Below, in pieces: positions 33,362 to 46,618 of a DNA stretch of 64,000 bases (within the stretch, counting starts at the first letter, position 1; each line of letters opens with the position of its first letter). The translations under genes and the position numbers were made by a program. The stretch is from assembly GCA_015039465.1 (NCBI GenBank), contig MU130366.1, positions 297,170 through 361,169 on the forward strand, written 5' to 3'. The notes below the pieces were generated by a model, which was not told where the DNA came from, searched no databases, and saw nothing but the letters and a program-made list of their open reading frames with translations. The stretch comes from Phlegmacium glaucopus. Taxonomy: Eukaryota; Basidiomycota; Agaricomycetes; Agaricales; Cortinariaceae.

Positions 33362-35007
33362 ATGTTGCCTTCTATAGGCGCATACGCTCTACCCTTTCTC
33401 AATTTCGATTTCCTGCGCCCTGTACGCCTCTCCGCTGTCTACTTTCCGGCTTGGTTTGTCAATGGTGAAGTGGAGGCTAACGTCACTTACAAAGGCATCC
33501 AGGTCCCTTCCATTCCTGTTTATATATATATATCTTGATTGATTTAATTCCTTTGATTGTTACAGAGCAATGAAACTGCCTGGTTCGAGAATACGTGCGT
33601 GAACCATATCATGCTGCGTACTGCCTCTTCTTCCTCACTTGGAATTTCTCCCTAGTTATATCCCAGGTATCTTTATTCCCACTTGAGTCAACCCCACCCT
33701 TCCTGGTCTCTCTGACCGTCTACCTAGGATCCGACATGGCCGTTCTTTCAGCAGCACCACTCCGGTGCCCGTTATTCAACTACACAGAGGCCGTACCATT
33801 CACCAAATCTCTAATGCACCAACATGGAGAGCCTGTCCAATGTGTTCCATTCTCTACCTCCCCATTCTCTCTCTTGGACGTAACTTCTTCACATCCATCG
33901 TCTTGGTCTATTATGATCAACGAGGATCTAAGCATCAACCCATCCTCAGTGAAAACAAACTTGGTAAATCCTCCTGTCTATTTCTATAAATGTTGTCCCG
34001 TTTCATTTAATATTACAGATGTCTGCATACCCCGTCTTGTTACCTCTATACCTGGCTCAATACGATATAGACGGAGGAGGAGAAGACAGCCCCAACAATA
34101 TGATCACTTTCCTTCTCCAAGCTCATTGTGACCCGGTAAGTCGAATTACAAATCCCCGTCATACTAGTTTTTTCATCGCCAACCATAAACCTAATCTTCT
34201 TCTAATTCTTGAACGCTCCTGCACCCGCGACACATACTGTACACTCAACAAACAAAGGCCTCCATCATGTGCGAAAACCTCTCCAAAATCAATGAAACAT
34301 CTAGAAAGGCAATTGAGATGTTCTCCCAGTTCGTTGGTCACGAGTCCTCCGACGAAATATATACATTTCCCCCCATAAACCCCCGAGTATCCATCCCTGA
34401 CATATCCATGTCACCGCAAAACAATATAACAAATTCTATAAAGGAGTGGTTGGAGGACTTGTTGAGCTCGTCCAGGAATATTGAGATATTGGCGGAAAGT
34501 TCGCTAAGCTCACTAGCAAAGGGAGACGAGGATTTGAGGATTAGGGAGATGATCGCGGAGGAGAGAGAGTCCATGGCGAAGTATACAGAACTTACGGTGC
34601 CGATCATGTTCTCTAGAAGGTTAATGAAAGTAAGTTGCGAACCTCCTTTTCCATTTTCTAAGCGACATCGTTCTTCATTCTATTCACTTGCACATTCCTT
34701 TATTCACGTCTATCATCCCACCCGTATCCTCTGTTTTCTCCAGACCTTAACCGGACAAGGCGATAGACGCCCCGTTAAGATCCACTTCCAGAGCCCACAA
34801 AGTCAAGAACTCGAAAAAGAGGTCAACGAAATGCCAATGAAGATCATTGGACAAAAATTAGAACATTTAGAGGCCCGGAGGGCTGAAGTTGCACCAAAGT
34901 GGTGGTTGGAATGGTTGTCGTTGAATCGACCCGAGTCAGAGATTAAGAGTGGGGATGGGGCTGAGAGTTCTGCCAGTGGGACTCGTCCGTCAAAAGACCA
35001 AGGCTGA
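33362..35007 (+). CDS. Conserved-looking protein of unknown function
   Basis: Seven exons (33362-33502, 33566-33594, 33656-33666, 33728-33963, 34019-34135, 34258-34629, 34744-35007) give 389 residues. The third exon is only 11 nt and is needed to read through NTYIPGSDMAVLSAAPLRCP. The N-terminal third looks beta-rich (RLSAVYFPAWFVNGEVEANV), followed by FSLLDVTSSHPSSWSIMINE and a loop-rich middle (YPVLLPLYLAQYDIDGGGED). The C-terminal half is helical and charged (SIKEWLEDLLSSSRNIEIL) and ends in PKWWLEWLSLNRPES. No signal peptide or transmembrane helix is evident. I cannot name the family. The start was chosen at the only ATG in phase with the long first exon. Confidence 0.75.
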
Positions 35008-35262
35008 TTGATGTACCTATCTATATTTTGTTTTGGGTGTTTCCTTACCGCGCGGGCGTTTGTGAACCTTCAGGCAGGCACTTGGTTTCATCGAAATGGG
35101 CCAAGCACTAGACGATGGTAAAAAAAACCTGCAAATACTGCATGCGATGGGATCCCGATCTCTCTTAGTGTTTACTCAGAATATGCATATGCACCGCTCG
35201 AGCCATTAAAAATGTTACACCTTTAAAATTTATCTTGTAATAATGGAAACGAAAAAAGATGC

Positions 35263-37586
35263 TCAAATAACGATACCAATAAAGTTTGCCCAGGAAAAGA
35301 ACATAAATGTCCAGAAAAAATGTACAAAGCCAACTATAATAGCCAAAGACATGACATCAATATCGAATTTGCTCCTCGCATTACCCGACCATCCAGGTGG
35401 TACCCCCAGCGTAACGGTGGGAGCAGGAATAGTAGACACAGTCGTAGCCACATCCCCCGCCGCATCCGTAAGAATCAGGGTAACAACTTGACGCGTAGAA
35501 TTAATGGTCGGTAATGCAGAAGTGTTCGCCAAAGTCGTACGTTCACCAAACAAAGTGGTATACGTGCTGTTGGCCAACCCGGAAGACACAATTCCACCTA
35601 TAGAGGCTGAAACTGAGGTGTTAAGGGCATAAGGAGGGGTTGTGAATGTAGGTGTGGAGAGGATAAAGTTGGGTAGTGTGGTAGCGATCGGGGTGGAGTT
35701 AAGAGATAGGTAGGCGTTAACGACATCTGAGGTCTCTGTAAGGTTAGATGCGTTGTGAAGTGGGTAGAGGCCGATTAAAGGAGGTTCTTTGCCGTTAATT
35801 CCGAAACTGGATGACAGGTGTTGGGTTAACACGTTTCTTGTTTTTTTTTTTTGACATGACTCACCTAAAGATTGTATATACTGTTTGGAGGAAGGCGGAA
35901 CCTAGAAACATTGAAGGGTCAGTGTCAATGAAATGATAATGAGAACATAAAATTACCCATTTGCCAATCAATCCCATCTGAACTTGGAGGAAGAGCTCTT
36001 GGCCAGGTCAAACACAAATCTGGGTTTCCTGACGCTGGTCCGATTATATAGTCAGTTGGTTGCAAAGTATAGTTCCTCTCCCTAAAATATAAAATTCAGT
36101 CAGAATACACAGAATTTTACAAAAAGCGTAAGTACCCAAACGTAAAAGCTAATGGCACTGAAGCCGAACATGGGATGGCCCATTGTCCACTTGAATCCAC
36201 GAGACGCGCATCGCTAATCATTGCATACAACCGAGATACCTGAAAATAATCTCAGAATTAATCCCAGGAGACCAGAGATAGTGAATGAAACATACATCTT
36301 GAAATGGACCATAGATACCCGGTGTTCCGCTGTTGGTGTGATAGGAAATAAGCAAAGACCAGTAAACGCAGATGACAGCAGCTCACACATCAAACAAGGC
36401 TAAGGAATGATTCTGACTACTATTTGTATAGGTAGGTAGCGGAGTGAATTGGGTGCTGTTCACCTTTTACGACATTCAGTCGAACCGTCACGAAATAGCA
36501 GGATATACTTACCGAGATGCCAGTGAGAGGTATTGCCCATTGCAAATAGCTGGAAATATTATTTTCCGCAAAAAAAGGTGGAAATTGAGCAACTTGGTTC
36601 CAACCAATTTGACTAACGTTAGTGACCACGGAAGAATCAACGGCACCTAGAATACAAAGCGCCTGTCACATGTCAGCTACACTGATCAACCGAGTTGACA
36701 AACCTAGCGTTAGTGTGCCGCTGGCATTTGTCGTCAAGCTCAATGCAAAGATGGGGTATTCCAAGAGACCCTGTTGGGCCAGGTTAGCGAAGAAAGGTAA
36801 GGCTAAAGGAAGGAGCTCAATCAAAAAGAAAGATGATCAACTCAGAAGGAGGTTGCAAACCATTAGGCCCTGAGGTTGAGATTGAGGATAGACGAGGAAA
36901 CCCGAGTCCCATGATCCCACTAGCCGAATCTGTGAGAGTAACATTGGAATCCGTGATTAAACCAAAAACTTGGTTGGCCAGAGTGAGGTTGGATAATTCG
37001 ATTGTCTCTCTAGCGACAAACCCAGAGGCGACTACAGCATCATGTGAATTTGTACAAGATACCAAAAAGACTACACGTACATGTATTGTCCGCATACTGA
37101 GCACCGAAACTCGTTTGGTTGTCATTTACAGCCGCAAAAGTTGGACTCTCATATGTGAGTGGGTATCGAGGAACCTTCCTACAGGTATCGGTTCCGCACG
37201 CAGACGAAACAATCCATAAATCCGACGATGCTGTGTCTAAAGCAACCCGCAGGCTTATAAGGCCTGTTTTGATAACAGCGTAATAAGATCTGTAATAACG
37301 CGCTCTACAGTCAGTCTTTGAGAGAAGTCTTGTTGACTAAGACGTACTGTTTATCGCTCGACAAAGCCACCGCAGTTAAGCCTGCTCCGAAGGTAGTGTT
37401 ATCCGCTGGCGAACGAATACGCAACTCGGAATGCTCTGAGTTGGTATTAGCATGAATGTGAATGATAATGGGATCTGAACGAGAGCTCAAGGAAGGCGGG
37501 TTCCAAGCGTTTGTGATAAAGGCCTCGGTTGCGAGAACAAGAATAAAAGATAAAAAGTGCCGCTTAGCTGTTAGGGAGTATCGCAT
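35263..37586 (-). CDS. Membrane-anchored aspartic protease (pepsin family A1)
   Basis: Eleven exons (complement of 35263-35806, 35865-35901, 35957-36081, 36136-36239, 36296-36329, 36387-36463, 36513-36646, 36704-36802, 36861-37031, 37081-37289, 37348-37586) give 590 residues. A signal peptide (MRYSLTAKRHFLSFILVLAT) leads to the two catalytic motifs: Asp about 98 in VALDTASSDLWIVSS and Asp about 309 in LALFDVGTPGIYGPFQ. Between them are the flap region and PRLSSISTSGPNALPFF. The second motif is DVGT rather than DTGT or DSGT. After the protease domain (to about 420) comes a Ser/Thr-rich, N-glycosylation-rich stalk and a hydrophobic tail (MSLAIIVGFVHFFWTFMFFS), so it is likely tethered to the cell surface or secretory membranes. 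An intron splits the codon right after the second catalytic Asp. Confidence 0.9.
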
Positions 37587-38274
37587 AGTAGTGTTTTTCG
37601 ATGGGAGGGATATATTTCTCGCTTGTTTTGTTCGCAAGTCCAATGAGAAAAGTGCTACGATACTGCGGCGACTAGCGGAGACATCCAACTTGTATTTCGT
37701 TAAGGAACAAGAACGCGATTAGGATATCGTTGAAAAAGAGTGACTGGGCCTAGCGCGGTGAGCTGATAGAAGGAGAGTGTAACGGCAACCGCGAATGGAC
37801 AACGATCAACGTTTTCGGGGCTAATTTAAATTTAGGACAACCCCTCGTGCCTTCGCGGAGTACTATGTGGAATTAATCTACACCAGTGCAATTCAAAGGG
37901 TGGTATATATATATATATACGGAAACAAACAACAAGGCAAGTTCAGAGATCTCGAGAGGGAACGCGTGTTACACAGAATGAGAGGGCATGAGACAATGAT
38001 ACATCCGGTATAATGAGGGGAGGGAATAAATTTCAGACGAAGAAAATAATAGAATAGAGAAAAAAAAAGACATAGAATGCATAATACTTAAGAACGAAGA
38101 ACGAAATTGTCTACAGAAAAAAAAGAGCAGAGACTAGGCGAAATCGAATGGGTGGCGCCGTATAAACAGAGTTAGGTGTATACGTAGGATGAAGGGTTAA
38201 GGCAAGATAAATGATAATGCAAAGAGAAAAAAAGGAACGACGAACAACGGCTGATAGAATAAGCAGCCAGTAAA
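37587..38274. other. Intergenic with short TA microsatellite
   Basis: 688 bp between the protease start and the RasGAP 3' end. A (TA)n run lies at about 37905-37920, and purine-rich sequence fills 37930-38150. No gene. Confidence 0.5.
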
Positions 38275-41098
38275 TCACCGCTTGGCAAATACTTTCTTTA
38301 ATAACCCAAGGACTTTAGGTACATTCAGTTGAACATATTCCAAGTCCAATAGATGTTTGTTATCTTTTTGCTGTAAAGTTATTAAAGCAAGTCAGCTCGG
38401 ACTCAGGGTCGCAAATGGGGGCAACCAACCTTCTCCAGCAAGTCGTCAATCTTGAGATCCATCTCCAGGATAGCCTTATCTCGACCCTTGTAATGAAGTG
38501 CGATAATAAACGTCCCGGGCGTTGGCGACGTGATATTAAAGTAAATATTTGGGCGTCTAAACCAAAGGATAAGCAAAAGAATCTCAACATAACGAAACTT
38601 TACACGTACCGATTATCTGGGACATTACTTTCCACAATAATCCCTTCCTTCTCTAACTGCGCATGCGTGAACCTATATGGACCCAATACAACGGCTTTCG
38701 CCGGCTTCTTCTCCTTCCCTCCAACAGTGACCACCCCCACACCTGTCGTCGTTCCCTTATCCTTCGACGCTGTCAGTCGTACATTCTGCAAGTACGCCTT
38801 GTACTGCTCCAGTTGCGACCTCATATAATTATTATGATCGCAAATCGTCTTATACACCGCCTCCAACGACTTGGTTTCCAACACGACTTTTTCTCGGAGA
38901 TTTCCAAGGTGGACAAGCTCAGCAGTAACTTCTTCTTGCATGAGCCTATATCCATCGGCTTGTTCCACGATCTTTTGTTCCTCCAGTTCACGGAGCATTT
39001 CTTTGACTTTGATTCCTTTGCGAACGAGGACAGCATCCTTGGTCGTGGCAGCTCGTTCGGCGATCATGGACAGGTTATATGGTTGTTTCTCGGCGGCGTT
39101 GGGTAGGGAACGGATGAGCTGTACGAAAATCGACTTGGTTTCCATGTAGAGCATGTCACTTGACGACACAGAGTCCATTAGTGCACTTTGAATGTCGTGC
39201 ACTGGAGTTTCCCATCTGCTATACAGGTTTAGCTCAATCGTTCGATTTTCTTTGCGTGGTACTTGTGATGGGGCTGCTCCAAGCTCGTCGGTGAGAATGC
39301 GTAGATGTTGTTTGTCGTTTGGCGACTGGACAAAAGATGGCATATGTTATGTCAAAACGCAGTGAGGCATATGAGGAAACGCACTAATGTTTCAACATGC
39401 TGAAGTATCAAGGAATGAGTGTTATACAATTCGTTCATTGTGATATGAATCATGAGATCTTTTTTGGAGAGCGCCATGTATTGATCCATCTAAATTATAC
39501 GTTACCGTTGGCCAAAATGAGGAAAGCGAGAAACGGACCTCCAAGGTATCATAAAAATCCCCAACCTCGCACAAGTTGTTAAGAAATTGATTGATGCGAG
39601 CCTTATTATTCTCAACGAAAGGGTTGAGGGTCATCATATATGCCTCCTTGGCATACGAAGGCTTGTTGGCAAGATTTTGTAGCATTTTCGCAATCTAACT
39701 TGAATTCAATATCTTATTCCCATTGCAAGAGATTAGAAACCCATACCAAAGTGAGAGTTCGACGGGGATGCTTGGCAGGGACACCTTCGACTAGCATATA
39801 TGCTTGTGGAGTGACAATGGCCGGGTTGATAAATCGAAGGAAGAAAAAACCACCAATGAGAGAGCAGATAGCATAATCAGTTGCTTCGGGATATTTTCGC
39901 TGGAATACGAGGGTTAACGCAATAAGGCGCAAGACAGAGAAGGCACAACATACCCTTGTCAAACTGCGAATTTGCTTACAAATCCAGCGTATTCCATAAG
40001 GTACGCTATCCATGCTCTCTATTATGGTCAATAAGAAGCTGTTGGCAATCTCCATGAGCATAGTCAGTCGAGGAGCAATGATAGCCTGGACGTCAGGGTT
40101 TTCCGCAGCAACTTCGGGGGCTACTCCACGGGGGAGGTTGGACGGAAGCGACCCTGTCTCTTCCTCTATTTGGTTGATCATCTGTTCGTAGACCTGACGA
40201 CCAACATAAGTGTCGAACGACAATTGTTAAATTGAGTGAGATCTAGTGCTGACCTTGACTGGATTAATCTCCAGGTTGAGGTCCTTGTGTTCAATCAAAC
40301 TGTTGATACGTTCGGCAAGAACGCTCTTCAAGTAGCTCTGACCAGGGCCACGACGAGTGTAAGTTGTCATCATGCGAGAAACAGGAGTGTTGGCGCGAAG
40401 GAGGGACCCAAATTCGGTGGCAGTCTCGAATTGTGCAGAGAGTACAGACTGGAACATGGTGAGGAGAAGATGCTCCTCTCTGCTTTCATATTGGTTTCCA
40501 TAAAGTGTGAACATCACGGTTTGGAGGAGGGTGTCGATTTCTGAGAGAGAGACAAGACGACACAGAGCAGCAATGTGTCTGGGTTCTGATTGTAGGAGGA
40601 AAAAGAGATTAGAGTATTGTTGAATCTTGCGATCATCTGGGTAGTGACCCTCTGTTGGATCAACTTCCTCGAGAGTTCTCTCTACTTCACGTTGCTAACG
40701 GGACGGGGAATAAGCCAATCACGCCAAAAGTAACGATATATTTGGACGAGCTACTTACTTCATCCAATGCCATCCTATTCTGAATGAGCAGAGCGATACG
40801 AGAATCAAGGTATCGAACATCTCTCTCAAGAACGAAATTCTTTTTAGACTGAGCGGAAATTTTGCCCTTCAAGTCTCGCAGACGTTTCTGAGCTTTTTTT
40901 TTCACGTCATAGGTAAACAATTATCGTGTGAACAGAGATGCTAAAACACGAACCTCGAGCCAAGTCATCTTCAACCTCGACGTCCTGCTCAGCTGCCATG
41001 CTAAAGAGAGCAGTGACACTATACCGATTGGTGTTCCTGTTGGTCATGCGACGAGGCGATGACATTCCGGGAGATGATGGCTGATCAGCATAAGCCAT
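38275..41098 (-). CDS. gap1: Ras GTPase-activating protein (Gap1/Sar1 type, IQGAP-like)
   Basis: Ten exons (complement of 38275-38370, 38430-38556, 38610-39325, 39385-39489, 39539-39694, 39747-39899, 39954-40193, 40254-40694, 40759-40892, 40954-41098) give 770 residues. It should accelerate GTP hydrolysis on Ras and thereby limit cAMP/MAPK signalling and affect growth and mating. The order is: Ser/Arg-rich head, coiled coil ([20 protein letters not shown]), RasGAP domain (about 150-430) with the [12 protein letters not shown] motif and an arginine in [11 protein letters not shown] (about 193) that fits the catalytic finger, then a RasGAP_C domain (about 520-760) ending KKVFAKR. IQGAPs lack the finger Arg, so its presence and the absence of IQ and calponin domains favour the Gap1/Sar1 class. 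Its relative in Schizophyllum commune is gap1. Confidence 0.93.
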
Positions 41099-44000
41099 TA
41101 TGATGGATTTGTTGGTGTAAAATGGATATAAGAAAGGTGTGAGACTGAGTAGGGTGCAAAAGGAAATATGCTGCGAATTGAATCAAAAAAATGAGATTGT
41201 TCAGTGAAGACAACCTAAAAACGATGCCAGCGTTTGTGTTGAGGGTTGGAGGGTATATCGACGTGGACTGTTAGGTGTGATGAGATGCCAATTGTTTTGA
41301 ATCAAGTCGGGAACGGCAGGATGGCTTACGATTGACGAGACACAGCCACAATCTGTTGAATGTATCACCCATCCGCCAAATTTCAGTCAACCATGACAAT
41401 GATCATGATTATCAGATCCAGCTCCTAATGACTCTTAAAGCTCTTAGGAGTATCAGCGCTCAGCGCTCGTTTTTATATAATAATAAAAAAGGTTATTGAA
41501 CTTCAGGTGCGCTCAATGGTCCGAGCGGCCTAACTGGATCCTGATTCCTGAGCTTAGGTCACCACTTGAAAATCGAGGGAAGTCCCAACGTCATCTCAAA
41601 ATCTCATTTAGCGTCTGAAATCAATCATCAACGTACCGTCATGTTTTTTTTCCTCAGTTCTGATTGCGCAGGATTGCGCTCATCTAGAATTCGCGAAATT
41701 GGAAATATCATGATCACCGTTTCAAGTTTCTTTGTCTCGTTGTTTCCACATACCTTGAAATAATCCCCTCTCCATGGTGACAGTTGGCCGTCATTTCCTC
41801 GTGAAGATCAGTGTTTCAAACTATCAGACACCATCCAGAATTATCCAGGCGGCGGGTGATTTTCCGAGTACACATGTAAGGTGTACCTGAAAAGATCTCA
41901 CCAAATATATCGGTGCGAGCCAGCTCGAGCCTCACGCCCTGCCATCATATTCATTAGTACGAACGCGGACAAGCCGTTCGGGATTCTAGGCATTGGGTCA
42001 TGAAGGCATCCAGGTTCCTCCCCAAGCACATATGAGTTGAATATACCTCACGATGGTGTGAATTTTCCGTGGCAGTGAGCAGAGCTTACCAACTACAACA
42101 GGTATAGTCAATGGTTTTGGTATTGCGCGATCGCCTGTGCAATTGGAGCTTGGGCTCGTCTCTCAATCTCCTCATGGCGTTCATGGCTGTTTCCAATCAC
42201 CTAATAACTAGCGTTTTCGGGCCAATGCCACGCCTAGTGTTGTATTTTATCAGATATCCGTTGGGACCCTGGATGATTGTCAACCGTTCTGAGTGGATGA
42301 ATAGACGCTCAAACACGTTCCCTCATCCGGATCCATGAACCCCATTCTGCCGACCTTGATCGCTGATCTTCTTTGTCCCCTCTCCAGCCGTCCTCCACAA
42401 CACGCATTGTGTTGTCATCGGACGATGAAAGGTGCGATAGATAGCAACTTTTTTGGATGCCTCAGCTGATCTCTTTGTTTTTTCCATCGGCTATCCTACT
42501 CGTACCAGGGTGATGTGGCGTCGAATCCTTTTGTTCGAAAATATCCCCGTATGTTACCGTATCTACATGACATACGCCGTCCTTCATATCCGTTTTCCTC
42601 CTCTCCCCATTTTTCCAAATTCGAAGAACTATATCTTCTATTTTTTACACGCCTCCATATATCGGCGGTGGCGTTAACTTCAGGACAACTTCGCCGCCAT
42701 CGGAATCTCCCAAAAGAAAACGACCGTTACTTATATCTTTATCGAAAGAGGAGCCGTAGAACACCCAAAATGCGCCTAGTCTTCCTTCAAGATACATATC
42801 CTCGGTCTTGTCGTCTGTTTGTTCTCCTATCTGAGCCGAAAGTACAGTCGTTAATATGCTGGCATGTGTGGTTCTTTGATCGATTTTTTTAATGCTAGAT
42901 TAGGCCGATAAAACTGCACTCAGAAGAGGTATGTAAAAAATTTTGATCTCCAATTTCAACGGATTATTGTATTTGGATTCCTATGCCCACTTTCACAGAT
43001 ACACCCGTATATTTACCCGTTTGCATTTGAAACGGTCTGCAAAGATTTCATAACCTCGGTTCAATTTTAGCTTCCCAGGGTTACTTTTGTTATCAGGGCA
43101 CATTCCGATTACAATTCTGTTCGGCGCAGGATAACTTCGCTGCTAAGTAATGTAAGACAATAAAACTTAAAAGACATTTCTGACAAAAATTCTCACTCCA
43201 CGCTGAAGAAAATACGTCCCAGATGAATGGTGTCAACGCAAGGCTCCGCATTTGGACTTGAAACTCGACAATTTACGGGCAGACCCAGATCACAAGCACC
43301 CTGGAGCTTTCAGGATTTCTCCAGGTAGATTTCCGTTCTCTTGGAAAGCGGCCGTCCGCTCATGTCCATTATTTGTCTTCAGGAGGCTAGCGTCGCCTGG
43401 AGATAAACAGCTTTCTTTTTCTAACTATATTACATTCTGTAATCATCACGAATTCTGCCCGGTCCTCGGGCTCGACGGAAAAGACCTTCGATATCAGAGA
43501 TTTCATAAGTAACATGCGGCGCACGCAGCAGATATCCCCTCGCCAAGGACATTTGGCCCTGAAGACCTGGTACCCCATATCGAAAAAACTTCAAAAGCCT
43601 TACGCCGACTCAGACCCAGAGATGCGGTAACCTTTCCAGTTTCACACACTCCCGACATCAGATGCTCGCTACATGCATCCTTTCTACCTTCCGACCTTGT
43701 CGACCTTGCCATGTTTGATCTCCAAAAAGCTTTGCTGTGATTCAGCGGAGATTCTTGGGAGTGAAATCGTTCAATTTATAATATCGAGATCCAAGTCAGG
43801 TTGGTGTCTGCATTACTTAGTGACTTGAAAAATTAGTTTTTTTCTTATCGAACAATATTATCATAATGCCGGCGGGCGGCCTGAAATTTGAACAAGTACG
43901 TATTGCGATTAAGTACATTTTGGCTTTCTGGTCGCGGAAGCCACTGGCACTGAGTCAAACTGTCATCCACGGTCCGTAATACAGCTGTACCAATGTACAT

Positions 44001-46157
44001 AGTTAACGTTTAAATCGTGCCTGGACAATGACAGTGGTCTTACTACAACTTGAACAATGACAAGTGCTTGCTTCCTATCCCCAAGTGACATGCTCATAAC
44101 GGTCAATCTTAGGTGGGTCAAAAAGAAGGTCAGATATCAAAGTCGACATGAGCTTGGCTCGGGCGTCCGTCTATTCTACACATGTGATTGTGATTTTCAC
44201 CCTCAAAATCGAGCGCAGCATGTGGCTAACGTCATTTGTCCTACAGTAGTTTGTAATGCATTGACATTTCTGACAAGGCGACCACATGGGGGGCAATTTA
44301 TAATTGTCGCCACAACTGGATATCGTCAACCCTATCGTCTGAAATATGACCTTAAGGAACACATCTTCGTAAATCTCTCAATGGGGTAAATCGAAACCTT
44401 CTGTAGAGCAGCCTCTCTGGATTTGACTGCTCCACACTACACCTGCAGGTGTACTTTGGTAACTTATGCGTAGCAACATTAATTTAAATGAGGAAATTAT
44501 GTCACTTCCTATAATCGATTTATCTCCGAGTCCTGTGCTCTGAAGGCCTTGGTATGGAAATTTTCTTTGACAAGGATTGATCGTCTCAAGAGAATTTCAT
44601 CAGTGGCGGACAATAAATAGTTTTCGTGTTCTTGGACAAGTAGAGAGATAATTGTGACAGGCTATTCAAGTTGTTTACTGCATGGCCTTAGGGCGATGAC
44701 ACAAGTAAATATAGCATGATTAGTTCAAGTTGCCACACTGCTCATAACTGATGGATTCAAAAATTTCTGTAGTCCATTTCACTTGAAAGACACGGACCCT
44801 TTGAGTCAGATTTTATCATGTGAATTGTGCGCCTGAAGATACGGTGGAATAGATTCGGGGATATACCCTTTACAAGTAACTTCAACCCAGTTCAGACAAC
44901 CCAGTTCAGACAAAGGACTCAGTTTCAATATATCGTAAAAAGATAGATTCAGTACGTACTATTTGGTGGATTTACGTCCGTACTACTACACTGTTAATTT
45001 ATTTGAAACAGGACTAGTAATAAGTTCAAAGTTATAATGCACTGACTCGGATTATCAAGACCACGCATGAAGTCTCCGGGTAATTTTTTTTTCAAACTTG
45101 CTTGGCTAAAAGTAACCCCTTATCGGAGCTGTAAAATAGGTTTAGGTGGCAATCTACAATGAAATTTCATATCACAATAGCTTGACGGAGCCGCGGCGAC
45201 TGAAATTTTATGAGCTCAATCCCGATTGAGAACTTAGACGCCCGAGGTTACCTCAGCAACCTAAGGCTCTGCATCACGTTACCACCGATATGTCACCTCG
45301 AACAATAGGAGACAATGAGCCTTCCTTTCAGCATGATATACATAGCTAGTGCCGCCTTCTCAAGTATTCGACATGACTCCCACCTGAGTCTACCAAAGAC
45401 CCTGAAATCACAAATCATCTTACTGGAATCAAGGGTATCAGACTGTCCGCCTTGGAATGCAACACAATTAAAGACAGGGACAATAGTATTAATTTCATTT
45501 CTGAGAATCGAGAATATAACACTAAAACACGAAGAATATCAGCCGAATAACCACACCCTTGGTTACTCTGGATTTGATAGGGTTTAATTAGGCAGCCTTT
45601 CTCTCGCGATCTTGTTTGGGTTAAGGTGTACGTATTGGTGAACGCGTTGCTCTTTGCACGTAAGCATGGCAACCGAGATGAGTAAGTTCCCTTAAGTACC
45701 CCAGTTGGTTCTCGGAATGTCACCGGAAATATTCCAAATGGTGTAACGAGCTCCAAGCTCCGAAAGGCCTCGAGGAGACTTGACGAACGGAGCTAGTCGG
45801 GACACTGCCAGGACTTCAAGTTTGCCATCATGGTAACCATATATACAAAAAAATGTGACACGAAAACGAGGCTGCCAGTCAGAACATCTTGACAGGTAAA
45901 ATCATTCCGGAGTGTTGTCATTAATGAGACTGGTCAGAATTGGAAGAGGCTAAGATAAGTAAAGAAGATATGAGATTCGGAGATGACTAGGGAGCCGGAA
46001 GCAACTCGAAGTATTGAATAATAAATTTCGTCTTAGCGTGGACGAACGTAGTCGGGATGGTTGGGGAACTCGCTTTCGCGTTCATTGCGCTCCGTTGGTA
46101 TAGTATACCTAACTCTCACAACACTCCCTGTAAACTGGTAGCAGGAATGAGTTGTGA
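41099..46157. other. Gene-poor 5-kb region
   Basis: Many short frames but no believable exon chain or recognisable domain on either strand. Possible relics at 42450-42890 and 43250-43720 show no family resemblance. It begins with the RasGAP promoter (41099 to about 41500). A perfect 14-bp tandem duplication lies at 44886-44913. Confidence 0.4.
44886..44913. repeat. Tandem duplication of a 14-bp unit
   Basis: Two identical adjacent copies of cccagttcagacaa. No gene or known element is associated. Confidence 0.8.
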
Positions 46158-46618
46158 TCACTGGGAGAGTTGGGGAAAAAAAGAACGCACGGATTGCACG
46201 CTCTTGGCAAGGAGAACGACGGTCCCTAGGAGCCATCCACGACCTTCAATGTTTACACTGACAGGTTGATTCTGAATAATGTGAGTTGGAATGGTAAAGA
46301 TAGACTTGCGTCGGAATAAGTGGAGGCTGCTTACGAAAAAGAACCTCTTAGCCTAATGAATTGGTGATCAGCAGGAATGAAGTGCCAAATATAAAAGTAC
46401 ATATTCACGATATGGAATGACTCATGGGCCGTAACTGCGTCGTTACCCGAACGGTACGAAAGGGGGGCGCTGGAATCGTTGAGGGCAGACATACGTTGTC
46501 TAACAAAAGTAGCATGGTGGGGGGACGACAGTGTAGAGAAAAGAGGGTCAGGGTTGGGAGGTGGAGGGGGTGGTTTTATCTTTTTGCCACCATTCGCTGG
46601 GAGACCGATTTGGGACAT
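46158..46618 (-). CDS. Small Pro-rich/hydrophobic protein, paralogue A
   Basis: Three exons (complement of 46158-46271, 46335-46352, 46409-46618) give 113 residues. The N-terminus is Pro-rich (KKIKPPPPPPNPDPLFSTLS), the 18-nt middle exon encodes AKRFFF, and the C-terminal exon encodes NQPVSVNIEGRGWLLGTVVL and a hydrophobic end. The same exon plan and sequence occur in the gene at 49088-49565; third-position differences between the two C-terminal exons in this frame are mainly synonymous and the one gap is a multiple of three, which supports this frame and strand. A single hydrophobic segment suggests membrane association. No known family is recognised. Confidence 0.62.

Noticed and set aside
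37905..37920. TA repeat as an origin or regulatory element
   Set aside because: Simple microsatellites are common; nothing else supports a function.
42453..42892. Overlapping plus-strand frames that might be an F-box relic
   Set aside because: No F-box or LRR motif could be traced; composition alone is not enough.
43252..43712. Frames on both strands in the gene-poor region
   Set aside because: No conserved motif and no consistent splice chain.
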